Part shown: positions 6,304 through 14,002 of the stretch, piece after piece
Layout of the letters: each line of letters begins with the position of its first letter
Numbering within the stretch: position 1 is the stretch's first letter
Assembly (NCBI GenBank): GCA_934590505.1
Contig: CAKTPC010000034.1
Span: 1-17,303 of the forward strand
Origin: an uncultured Oscillospiraceae bacterium
Lineage (GTDB): Bacteria; Bacillota; Clostridia; Oscillospirales; Oscillospiraceae
DNA length: 17,303 nt
Direction of reading: 5' to 3'
Program-made: the position numbers and the translations under genes
Notes under the pieces: model-generated
The model's database searches: none
What the model was told of the DNA's origin: nothing
What the model saw: only the letters and a program-made list of their open reading frames with translations

Positions 6304-9300
6304 ATGTCGTTCGTTCATCTTCATGTGCATAGCGAGTATTCCCTGCTCGACGGCGCCTGCCGCATCGAAAAGCTGGCAGAACGTATAAAGGAACTGGGTC
6401 AGGACGCCGTCGCGATCACCGACCATGGCGTAATGTACGGCGCGGTCAATTTCTACCGTGCCTGCAAGGCCGCGGGCGTAAAGCCGATCATCGGCTGCGA
6501 GGTCTATGTCGCGCCGCGCAACATGAGCGATAAAGAGCACGGTGTCGACAACAACTATTCCCACCTGATCCTCCTGTGCAAAAACGAGACGGGCTACCAC
6601 AACCTCTGCTACCTCGTCTCCGCCGGTTTTACCGAGGGCTTTTACATTAAGCCGCGCATAGACTGGTCTATACTGCACGAGCATGCCGAGGGCCTTATAT
6701 GCCTGTCCGGCTGCCTTGCGGGGTACATCCCCCAGCGGCTCATCCGTGGGGACTACGAGGCTGCAAAGGCCAAGGCGCTGGAGCTGGAGGAGCTTTTCGG
6801 GAAGGATAATTTCTATCTCGAGATTCAGGATCACGGCATCGAGGACGAGCAGACCGCGGGGCGCGAGCTTATCCGCCTTCACCGCGATACCGGCATCCCC
6901 CTTGTCGTGACGAACGACGCGCACTATATCGAAAAAAAGGACGCCTATTATCAGGACGTCCTCATGTGCATCCAGATGGGCAAGACCGTCGACGATCCGG
7001 GGCGCATGCGCTTCGAGACGCAGGAGCTCTACCTCAAGAGCGAGGAGGAGATGCGCACGCTGTACCCGGAGGTACCGGAAGCGGCGGACAACACCGTCGA
7101 TATCGCCGAACGCTGTAATTTTGATTTTCAATTCGGGCACTATTTCCTGCCGCGCTTCAAGCTCCCCGAAGGAGAGACGGACAGCTACGAGTACCTCAAG
7201 AAGCTGTGCGAAAAGGGCTTCGCTGAGCGCTTTGCCGGCCGGCCCGAGGTACATTCCCAGCTTGAATATGAACTCGGTATCATCCACAGCATGGGCTTTG
7301 TGGATTACTTTCTGATCGTTTCGGACTTCATCGGCTATGCCAAGCGCAATGGTATCCCCGTCGGCCCCGGGCGCGGCAGCGCCGCGGGCAGCGTCGTGTC
7401 CTACTGCCTGCATATCACCGACGTTGACCCGATAAAATACAGCCTTTTCTTTGAGCGCTTCCTGAACCCGGAGCGCGTGTCCATGCCGGATATCGACGTG
7501 GACTTCTGCGTCAACCGCCGCGGTGAGGTCATCGACTATGTCCGCCGTCTCTACGGCAATGACCATGTCGCGCAGATCGTCACCTTCGGTACGATGGCCG
7601 CGCGCAACGCAGTGCGCGATGTCGGGCGTGCTCTCTCCGTCAGCTACGCGGAGACGGACGCTGTCGCAAAGCAGGTGCCCTCCGGGCCGGGCGCGTTGAA
7701 TATGACGCTTGACGAAGCCCTGCGCCTGTCGAAACCGCTAAAGGAAATGTACGACAGTGACGAGACCCTGAAGCGGCTCATTGACGTTGCCAGAGCGCTC
7801 GAGGGTATGCCGCGCCACGCCTCGACCCACGCGGCGGGCGTCGTGATAACCGAGAAGCCGGTATATGAATATGTCCCGCTCGCGAAGAACGATGAGTCCG
7901 TCGTGTGCCAGTACCAGATGACGACGCTTGAGGAACTCGGCCTTCTCAAGATGGACTTTCTCGGCCTGCGCAACCTCACCGTGCTTGACGACGCGGTGCA
8001 GCTCGTGCGCCGGCGTGAGCCGGGCTTCCGCATTGAGGACGCTCCCGAGGACGATAAATCGACCTATGACATGCTCGCCGCCGGGCGCACCTGCGGCGTG
8101 TTCCAGCTTGAAAGCGCGGGCATGACCGGCGTGTGCACCGGGCTCAAGCCAAAGAGCATTGAAGATATCACCGCTATAATCTCCCTCTACCGCCCCGGCC
8201 CGATGGACAGCATACCGCGCTTCATCGAGTGCTCGGCGCACCCGGAGAAGATCACCTATAAGCACGAGCTGCTGCGCCCGATACTCGAAGTCACCTACGG
8301 CTGCATCGTGTATCAGGAGCAGGTCATTGAAATATTCCGCCGTCTCGGCGGCTTCTCTCTCGGGCAGGCGGACATGATCCGCCGCGCGATGTCGAAGAAA
8401 AAGCACAAGGTCATCGATGCTGAGCGCGTTGCTTTCGTCCATGGCGACCCGAGCCGCAATATCCCCGGTGCTGTCGCAAATGGCGTGAGCGAGCAGGTCG
8501 CAAACAGCATCTATGACGAGATACTGGACTTTGCAAGCTACGCCTTCAACAAAGCCCACGCGGTGAGCTATGCCATCGTCGCCTACCGCACGGCCTATAT
8601 GAAGCGGCACTATCCCGCCGAATACATGGCGGCGCTGCTGACGAGCGTGCTTGAAAACAGCGCGAAGATTGCCGAATACATTGCCGAGTGCCGCGACATG
8701 GGCATAAAGCTGCTGCCGCCCGACGTCAACGAATCCGGCGCGCATTTCAGCGTCAGCGGCTCGAACATCCGCTACGGTCTTGTCGCCATCAAGGGCATGG
8801 GCTGGGGAGCGGTGGACGGCCTTGTCGCCGAGCGCGAGCGCGGCGGCCTGTTCCAGAGCTTTGAGGATTTCTGCCGCCGCATGAACGGCAGCGAGCTTAA
8901 CCGCCGCGCCGTCGATAACCTCATAAAGGCCGGCGCGTTCGACTCGATGGGCTATAAGCGCCGCGCGCTCATCCAGGTATCCGGTGCAATAATCGACAGC
9001 ATAGCGCAGGCGCAGCGGGACAATATCTCCGGCCAGCTTGACCTGTTCGGGGACTTCACCGATAACGGCCAGAAGGCCCCGGCGGTGATAAAGATACCCG
9101 ACATCGAGGAGTATTCTTCCCTTGAAAAGATGGCGCTCGAAAAGGAGACGACCGGGCTCTACCTCAGCGGCCACCCGATGGACGGCTACCGCGACGCCGT
9201 GCGCAGGATCGGCGCGGTCCCGCTCGGCACGCTGCTTGGCGACCTCGCCTCCGACGACGGCTCCCGCCGCTTTGCCGACAACCAGCTTGTGACGGTTGCG

Positions 9301-9777
9301 GGCGTCGTCGCCTCCTCCAAGACGAGGACGACGCGCAACAACACCCTCATGAGTTATATCCAGCTCGAGGACGACACCGGCTCTATAGAGCTGATGGCTT
9401 TCCAGCGTGCGCTCGACTCCGGCGGAGCGTATATCAAGGACAATGCCGCACTTGTCATCAAGGGGCGCATCTCGATACGCGACGAGAAGGAGCCGCAGAT
9501 AGTCGTCGAGTCCATCCGTCCGCTCTCGGACATGAACGCCCCCGGCAGCAGCGCGCCGCCCCCGGCAGAGAAGAAGCTCTGGGTCAAGCTCGGCAGCGAG
9601 ACTGACCCGATCCTCGACCGCATCAAGCTTATCCTTACCATGTTCCCCGGCACGCAGCAGATGATAATCTACTGCGGCAGGGAGAAAAAGCGCATCGGCA
9701 CGCGCTGCCTGATACATGAGGGGCTCGTCGCGGAGCTTCAGGAGCTGCTCGGCGAAAAGAACGTGGTGGTAAAATAA
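6304..9777 (+). CDS. dnaE: DNA polymerase III alpha subunit (DnaE)
   Basis: DnaE is a C-family replicative DNA polymerase; in Firmicutes it works alongside PolC, mainly on lagging-strand primer extension. The 1157-residue protein begins with a PHP domain whose metal-binding HLHVHSEYS (His5, His7, His9) and TDHG are intact. The polymerase core includes GPGRGSAAGSVVSYCL, PDIDVDF at 395-401 with catalytic Asp396 and Asp398, and LKMDFLGL with the third carboxylate Asp551. YRPGPMDSIP and FNKAHAVSYA mark the fingers region. A helix-hairpin-helix region (about 860-900) and an OB-fold (about 993-1065, VTVAGVVASS to IELMAF) follow, with a small terminal domain. There is no proofreading exonuclease insertion, so this is DnaE rather than PolC. 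It begins 4 bp after whiA. Confidence 0.98.
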   Translation: MSFVHLHVHSEYSLLDGACRIEKLAERIKELGQDAVAITDHGVMYGAVNFYRACKAAGVKPIIGCEVYVAPRNMSDKEHGVDNNYSHLILLCKNETGYHNLCYLVSAGFTEGFYIKPRIDWSILHEHAEGLICLSGCLAGYIPQRLIRGDYEAAKAKALELEELFGKDNFYLEIQDHGIEDEQTAGRELIRLHRDTGIPLVVTNDAHYIEKKDAYYQDVLMCIQMGKTVDDPGRMRFETQELYLKSEEEMRTLYPEVPEAADNTVDIAERCNFDFQFGHYFLPRFKLPEGETDSYEYLKKLCEKGFAERFAGRPEVHSQLEYELGIIHSMGFVDYFLIVSDFIGYAKRNGIPVGPGRGSAAGSVVSYCLHITDVDPIKYSLFFERFLNPERVSMPDIDVDFCVNRRGEVIDYVRRLYGNDHVAQIVTFGTMAARNAVRDVGRALSVSYAETDAVAKQVPSGPGALNMTLDEALRLSKPLKEMYDSDETLKRLIDVARALEGMPRHASTHAAGVVITEKPVYEYVPLAKNDESVVCQYQMTTLEELGLLKMDFLGLRNLTVLDDAVQLVRRREPGFRIEDAPEDDKSTYDMLAAGRTCGVFQLESAGMTGVCTGLKPKSIEDITAIISLYRPGPMDSIPRFIECSAHPEKITYKHELLRPILEVTYGCIVYQEQVIEIFRRLGGFSLGQADMIRRAMSKKKHKVIDAERVAFVHGDPSRNIPGAVANGVSEQVANSIYDEILDFASYAFNKAHAVSYAIVAYRTAYMKRHYPAEYMAALLTSVLENSAKIAEYIAECRDMGIKLLPPDVNESGAHFSVSGSNIRYGLVAIKGMGWGAVDGLVAERERGGLFQSFEDFCRRMNGSELNRRAVDNLIKAGAFDSMGYKRRALIQVSGAIIDSIAQAQRDNISGQLDLFGDFTDNGQKAPAVIKIPDIEEYSSLEKMALEKETTGLYLSGHPMDGYRDAVRRIGAVPLGTLLGDLASDDGSRRFADNQLVTVAGVVASSKTRTTRNNTLMSYIQLEDDTGSIELMAFQRALDSGGAYIKDNAALVIKGRISIRDEKEPQIVVESIRPLSDMNAPGSSAPPPAEKKLWVKLGSETDPILDRIKLILTMFPGTQQMIIYCGREKKRIGTRCLIHEGLVAELQELLGEKNVVVK

Positions 9778-9799
9778 AGACAGCAGAAAAGGAGCCCGC

Positions 9800-10867
9800 A
9801 TGAAAAGAAACGCGTCTCTCGATATAATAAGGAGTCTGGCCATATTTCTCGTGCTGTGTAAGCACAGTGTTATAAACGGCAAGTTTACCGCAGGGCCGAT
9901 AACAGGAGTCAGCGGTTATATAATGATGGGCGTATGGCTGGTGACGTCAGTATGCGTGCCGCTGTTCCTGATGCTTTCGGGCTACCTGCTTAACAAGAAA
10001 AAGCCGACTGCAAAATACTACGTGAATTATCTGCATATCCTGATTCCCTATATTCTTATCGGTATTATCACACAGGTATTCAGGATGGAATATCTTCATA
10101 TTGAAATGACCGTGCGTGATTTCTTCGGGGACATTGCTAATTTTTCCATAGGCGAATACTCATGGTACCTGATGATGTATACGGGGCTGTACCTGCTGAT
10201 CCCGTTTCTCAATGCGATGTACCATGCGCTTGAAACAAAGCGGCAAAAGCTGCTGCTGATATTCAGTTTCTTCGCTCTGTCACATCTGCCATCACTGGTA
10301 AATTCTTATATCAACATCTATTCTGTCTGGTGGAAAAATCTCTACCCGGTAACTTTCTATCTTCTCGGCGCGTATTGCAGTGAATACCCTCCTGCAAAGA
10401 AGCCTTCCTTTTACTTCAAGTGGCTGGCCGGACTGCTTGTTGTTTTCAGTGTGTATGATGTGTTTTATCTGCACGGCGACGGCAGCAGCGCGACCTACTA
10501 CGGCTATGAAAATTATCAGCTGCTGCTCGTCTGCTTCCTGATCTTCCGCTGGGTCAGCAGTCTTGGTACCGAAAAGCGTCCCGCCTTCCTCATCAAATGC
10601 ACGGAAGGGATCTCTACGCTCTCACTTTACACATTCCTGCTGTCCGGGATCACGGATGACATTCTCTATCCTATCGTTGCGGCCAATGTCGAAGATTACT
10701 ATCTCAATTACGGTTACTTTCTGCCGACCGCGCTTATCTCCTTCACCGCAGCTCTCCTGCTGTCTGCTCTGCTTTATCCGCTCGGGGAATGGCTGTCGCG
10801 CAAAACGCGCTCTCTTATAAGCAGAACAATAGATAGGCTCGCCGAAAAAAGGGCCGTCGAAAACTGA
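9800..10867 (+). CDS. Acyltransferase 3 family integral membrane protein
   Basis: The 355-residue protein is strongly hydrophobic, with roughly ten predicted membrane segments. It begins MKRNASLDIIRSLAIFLVLC, followed by KHS. This is the classic start of the acyltransferase-3 family (O-acetylation of cell-surface sugars, peptidoglycan or teichoic acid), and the conserved Arg11 and His22 are present. The further motif VPLFLMLSGYLLNKK in the second hydrophobic block is also typical. The substrate cannot be told from sequence. AGGAG lies just before the ATG, and the gene starts 22 bp after dnaE, so it may be read from the same transcript. By eye its codons are noticeably more AT-rich than those of dnaE, which hints at later acquisition. 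A structured element and terminator follow at 10911-10978. Confidence 0.88.
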   Translation: MKRNASLDIIRSLAIFLVLCKHSVINGKFTAGPITGVSGYIMMGVWLVTSVCVPLFLMLSGYLLNKKKPTAKYYVNYLHILIPYILIGIITQVFRMEYLHIEMTVRDFFGDIANFSIGEYSWYLMMYTGLYLLIPFLNAMYHALETKRQKLLLIFSFFALSHLPSLVNSYINIYSVWWKNLYPVTFYLLGAYCSEYPPAKKPSFYFKWLAGLLVVFSVYDVFYLHGDGSSATYYGYENYQLLLVCFLIFRWVSSLGTEKRPAFLIKCTEGISTLSLYTFLLSGITDDILYPIVAANVEDYYLNYGYFLPTALISFTAALLLSALLYPLGEWLSRKTRSLISRTIDRLAEKRAVEN

Positions 10868-10910
10868 CCGTACCGTATTAGGTATAATATAACAAGCACA
10901 AATTCAGAAA

Positions 10911-10944
10911 GCGGTTCTAAGTCAATAGTTGAGGGTAGAACCGC
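10911..10944 (+). other. Conserved-looking hairpin before the terminator; small RNA or 3'-UTR element
   Basis: A perfect 9-bp stem GCGGTTCTA (10911-10919) pairs with TAGAACCGC (10936-10944). The 16-nt loop has an inner TCAA/TTGA pairing. It stands 4 nt ahead of the terminator hairpin. A TATAAT lies upstream at 10883-10888, but no good -35 box accompanies it. It could be a separate small RNA of about 90 nt or the processed 3' end of the acyltransferase mRNA. Confidence 0.35.
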
Positions 10945-10947
10945 AGA

Positions 10948-10978
10948 CAGGAGCAGCCTTGATTGGCTGCTCCTGTTT
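10948..10978 (+). terminator. Terminator after the acyltransferase gene
   Basis: A perfect 11-bp GC-rich stem (10948-10958 with 10965-10975, CAGGAGCAGCC and its complement) has a 6-nt loop and is followed on the plus strand by TTTCGTTTC. The minus side lacks a T-run, so it best ends the plus-strand operon. It may also help stop the convergent dehydrogenase transcript, which ends 15 bases away. Confidence 0.75.
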
Positions 10979-10992
10979 CGTTTCAAGCGTAT

Positions 10993-12021
10993 TTACTTGG
11001 TGGGGTCGATGATGATCTTGCAGATGTTGGTGCCGTCGAGCATCATCTGGATGGCCTTGTTGATCTCGCTCAGGCCGAGGCGGTCGGTGACCATGCGGTC
11101 GAGGTGCATCTCACGCCAGTTGTCCTCAAGGAAACGGACGCCCTGCTCAAAGTCCTCCTGGCTGTACAGGCGGTTGCCGATGAGCTTGATCTCCTTGAAG
11201 GAGACTTTGCCGATGACGAAGGGGTAAGCATCGCCGGAGAGACCAAGGCTCAGCATCTTACCGCCGCAGCGGCAGAGGTCGGGCATTTGGAGCACGCATG
11301 CGGGAGCACCGGAGGTATCGTAGACGATATCGAAGCCATGGCCGTCGGTGACCTCACGCATGAGGTCCATCGCGTCGGTCTCGGTGGGGTTGATGGTCTC
11401 AATGCCCATGGACTCGACGAACTTGCGTCTCGGCTCGTTGATCTCGGAGATGATAACGCGTCCTGCGCCCGCGGCTTTCGCGAACACCGCGATGTACAGG
11501 CCGACGGTCGCGCCGCCGGAGATGAAGATCTTGTCGCCCTTCTGCACCTGGGAGTTGACCATGACGTGCTGACCGACAGCGAACGGCTCGCCGAGGATAG
11601 CGACCTCATCAGGAATATCGTCATCGAGCGCGACGAGCTTGTCAACACCGACCTTGGTGTACTCGGCAAAGCCGCCGTCGACATGGATGCCGAGGAGCTT
11701 AAGGTTCTCGCAGACCCAGGGCAGACCGCGCTGGCAGGCAGCGCACTTGCCGCAGGAGATGATCGGGTTCATCAGCACACGCTGACCGAGCTTGAACTTG
11801 CCGTCATAGCCTTCGGGCAGAGACTCTATCGTGCCGAGGATCTCATGACAGAGGACGGTCGGGACGGTGGCGGTCATATGCTTGCCGCGGTAAACGGTAA
11901 TGTCGGAGCCGCAGACGCCTGCGCGCTTCACTTTGATGAGCGCTTCATTTTCGCCGGGGACCGGCACAGGGATGTCGCACAGCTCAAGATCGAGCCAATT
12001 TTTCAAAACAGCTGCTTTCAT
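10993..12021 (-). CDS. Zinc-dependent medium-chain dehydrogenase (sorbitol/threonine DH-like)
   Basis: The 342-residue protein belongs to the medium-chain zinc alcohol dehydrogenases. The catalytic zinc ligands are visible: Cys37 (AGVCGSD), His59-Glu60 (CHE) and Glu145 (GEP), the polyol-dehydrogenase pattern. Four cysteines for a structural zinc are at 90, 93, 96 and 104. A Rossmann NAD(P)-binding segment follows (ISGGATVGLYIAVFAKAAGA). The frame is open upstream into the preceding gene, but ATG 12021 gives a standard N-terminus (MKAAVLKN) and has GGAG 8 bases before it. It is downstream of the SDR gene by 25 bp and presumably cotranscribed. The context suggests oxidation or reduction of a sugar acid (for example an aldonate or uronate-derived keto acid); the exact substrate is unknown. 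Confidence 0.9.
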   Translation of the reverse strand: MKAAVLKNWLDLELCDIPVPVPGENEALIKVKRAGVCGSDITVYRGKHMTATVPTVLCHEILGTIESLPEGYDGKFKLGQRVLMNPIISCGKCAACQRGLPWVCENLKLLGIHVDGGFAEYTKVGVDKLVALDDDIPDEVAILGEPFAVGQHVMVNSQVQKGDKIFISGGATVGLYIAVFAKAAGAGRVIISEINEPRRKFVESMGIETINPTETDAMDLMREVTDGHGFDIVYDTSGAPACVLQMPDLCRCGGKMLSLGLSGDAYPFVIGKVSFKEIKLIGNRLYSQEDFEQGVRFLEDNWREMHLDRMVTDRLGLSEINKAIQMMLDGTNICKIIIDPTK

Positions 12022-12046
12022 TGCATGATCTCCATATCCCCTCAAA

Positions 12047-12847
12047 TCACGGCTGCTTGCCGATGTAGGCGAGAATGCCGCCATCGACGTACAGAACATG
12101 GCCGTTTACGAAGTTGGAAGCATCGGAAGCAAGGAACACTGCCGGGCCCATGAGGTCGTCAGTGGTGCCCCAGCGGGCTGCCGGAGTCTTTGCGACGATG
12201 AACTGATCGAAGGGGTGACGGCTGCCGTCGGGCTGGCGCTCACGCAGAGGAGCAGTCTGAGGAGTGGCAATGTAGCCGGGTCCTATGCCGTTGCACTGGA
12301 TGTTGTACTCGCCATACTCGGAGCAGATGTTGCGGGTGAGCATCTTGAGTCCGCCCTTTGCGGCGGCGTATGCGGAAACAGTCTCACGGCCGAGCTCGCT
12401 CATCATGGAGCAGATGTTGATGATCTTGCCGTGGCCCTTCTTGATCATGCCGGGGATGACTGCCTTGGAGACGATGTAGGGAGCAACGAGGTCGATATCA
12501 ATTACCTGACGGAAGTCTTTTGCCTCCATTTCGAGCATGGGAACACGCTTGATGATGCCGGCGTTGTTGACAAGGATGTCGACGGTGCCGAGGTCGCGCT
12601 CGATGTCTGCGACCATCTTAACGACGTCCTCTTCATTGGTAACGTCGCAGTAGTAGCCCTTGGCGTCGATGCCCTTCTCGGCATAGGCCTTCATGGCCTC
12701 TTCCATATGCTTCTCACCGCGGCAGTTGAAGGCGATCTTCGCGCCGCAGTTTGCGTATGCCTCGGCTATCGCAAAGCCGATACCGTATGCTGCGCCGGTG
12801 ATCAGCGCAACTTTGCCTTCGAGTGAAAACTGCTTCATCATGTCCAT
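12047..12847 (-). CDS. SDR-family oxidoreductase, gluconate 5-dehydrogenase-like; probable KduD role
   Basis: This 266-residue short-chain dehydrogenase has the cofactor motif TGAAYGIG (17-24), NNAG (94-97) and the catalytic Ser147, Tyr160 and Lys164 (YAAAK). The C-terminal half, with GPGYIATPQTAPLRE and PDGSRHPFDQFI, resembles the gluconate 5-dehydrogenase/KduD group. With kduI, kdgK and kdgA nearby, the likely reaction is NAD(P)H-dependent reduction of 2,5-diketo-3-deoxygluconate to KDG; reduction of 5-ketogluconate is the alternative. ATG 12847 is chosen because AGGAG lies 9 bases upstream. The gene leads a two-gene unit with the zinc dehydrogenase. A palindromic operator-like site (12888-12901) lies about 40 bases ahead of it, after the kdgK terminator. 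No convincing promoter boxes were found. Confidence 0.9.
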   Translation of the reverse strand: MDMMKQFSLEGKVALITGAAYGIGFAIAEAYANCGAKIAFNCRGEKHMEEAMKAYAEKGIDAKGYYCDVTNEEDVVKMVADIERDLGTVDILVNNAGIIKRVPMLEMEAKDFRQVIDIDLVAPYIVSKAVIPGMIKKGHGKIINICSMMSELGRETVSAYAAAKGGLKMLTRNICSEYGEYNIQCNGIGPGYIATPQTAPLRERQPDGSRHPFDQFIVAKTPAARWGTTDDLMGPAVFLASDASNFVNGHVLYVDGGILAYIGKQP

Positions 12848-12887
12848 AGTTAATTTCTCCTTTTCAAAATAAATTTTTCAAACTTTG

Positions 12888-12901
12888 GTTAACCGGTTTC
12901 T
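12888..12901 (-). promoter_or_regulatory. Operator-like palindrome upstream of the SDR/dehydrogenase unit
   Basis: The site contains the 8-bp palindrome AACCGGTT (12891-12898). Read on the minus strand it shares the 12-mer AAACCGGTTAAC with the site at 15033-15046 in the kdgA divergent region. Both lie just ahead of sugar-acid genes, so a common regulator, perhaps LacI-type, is a reasonable inference. Confidence 0.55.
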
Positions 12902-12910
12902 GAAGCTTGG

Positions 12911-12947
12911 GTAAATAACCGCCTGCACCATGCAGGGAACAGGCGGT
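12911..12947 (-). terminator. Terminator after kdgK
   Basis: On the minus strand ACCGCCTG (12947-12940) pairs with CAGGCGGT (12925-12918) around a 14-nt loop that can itself fold (CCTGCA/TGCAGG as an alternative). TATTTAC follows. The weak T-run may allow some read-through into the SDR gene. Confidence 0.6.
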
Positions 12948-12960
12948 ATTTATAAATGGT

Positions 12961-13986
12961 TTATCTCTGGACTCTGCCGGTGCCGTCGCCGCCCATGAGC
13001 TTTTCAACATCGGAAACGCCCACACGGTTGAAGTCTCCGAGGATGCTGTGCTTAAGGCAGGACGCCGCAACGGCGAATTCAAGCGCGGACTGCTTGCAGT
13101 CGTAATTATTGAGGCCGTAGATCAGGCCGCCGGCAAAGCTGTCGCCGCCGCCGACACGGTCGACGATGTCGCGGATCTCGTAGCGCTTGGACTCATAGAA
13201 CTTCTCGCCATCGTTGAGGCATGCAGCCCAGCCGTTCCAGTCGGCGCTCTTGCTCTCGCGCAGAGTGATGGCGATCATCTTCATGTTCGGGTACGCGGCA
13301 AGGACCTTGTCGCCGAGTGCCTTGTACTTGCTGCGGTCAAGCTCACCGGACTCGACGTTGACGTCAACGGTGATCTCGAGGGACTTCTGAACGTCCTCCT
13401 CGTTTGCGATGGCGACGTCGACATACTTTGCAAGCTCACGCATTACCTCGGCGGCACGCACGCCGTACTTCCAGAGGTTCTTGCGGTAGTTCAGGTCGCA
13501 GGACACAGTGATGCCGCGCTTCTTTGCTTCCTTGACAGATTCGAGGGAAAGCTCCTTCGCGCTCTCGCTGATAGCCGGGGTGATGCCGGTGATGTGGAAC
13601 CAATCGACGCCCTCAAAGGCCTTGTCCCAGTCGATATCGCCGGGCTTGGCAAGCGCGATGGAGGAATACTCGCGGTCGTACACGACCTTGCTGGGCAGCT
13701 GGTTTGCGCCTGGCTCGAGGTAGTATATGCCCATGCGGCCGCCGCCGCGGACGATACGGCCGGTGTCCACGCCGAACTTGCGCAGATCCTTTATGCACTC
13801 GTCGGCAATGGCGTTCTTCGGCAGAACAGTCAGGTAGCTGACGTCCATGCCGTAGTTTGCCAGAGAGACCGCGACATTTGCCTCGCCGCCGCCGAAGGTG
13901 GCCTCGAGCATCGGGGTCTGGAAGAATCGCTCCTGTCCGGGAGCCTTGAGTCTGAGCATTATTTCGCCAAAAGTAAGAACCTTCAT
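12961..13986 (-). CDS. kdgK: 2-dehydro-3-deoxygluconokinase (KDG kinase)
   Basis: This 341-residue PfkB-family sugar kinase phosphorylates 2-keto-3-deoxygluconate to KDPG with ATP. It shows the first PfkB signature region (GGGEANVAVSLANYG near residue 32) and the second with the catalytic base Asp282 in DRVGGGDSFAGG. The following CLKHSILGDFN and the terminal GDGTGRVQR segment are characteristic of KDG kinases rather than fructokinases. ATG 13986 has GGGAGG 8 bases before it. It starts 16 bp after kdgA, so the two form one transcription unit that ends at the hairpin 12911-12947. Its product is the substrate of the KdgA encoded upstream. Confidence 0.95.
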   Translation of the reverse strand: MKVLTFGEIMLRLKAPGQERFFQTPMLEATFGGGEANVAVSLANYGMDVSYLTVLPKNAIADECIKDLRKFGVDTGRIVRGGGRMGIYYLEPGANQLPSKVVYDREYSSIALAKPGDIDWDKAFEGVDWFHITGITPAISESAKELSLESVKEAKKRGITVSCDLNYRKNLWKYGVRAAEVMRELAKYVDVAIANEEDVQKSLEITVDVNVESGELDRSKYKALGDKVLAAYPNMKMIAITLRESKSADWNGWAACLNDGEKFYESKRYEIRDIVDRVGGGDSFAGGLIYGLNNYDCKQSALEFAVAASCLKHSILGDFNRVGVSDVEKLMGGDGTGRVQR

Positions 13987-14002
13987 TTAATTTACCTCCC
14001 GA

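Noticed and set aside
7738..9882. 714-residue minus-strand open frame opposite dnaE
   Set aside because: It is an antisense shadow of dnaE, which has all its catalytic motifs; the long length is explained by high GC content.
10963..12153. 396-residue plus-strand open frame opposite the zinc dehydrogenase
   Set aside because: The minus-strand gene has clear zinc-ligand and Rossmann motifs, whereas the plus frame overlaps the terminator region and has no recognisable domain.
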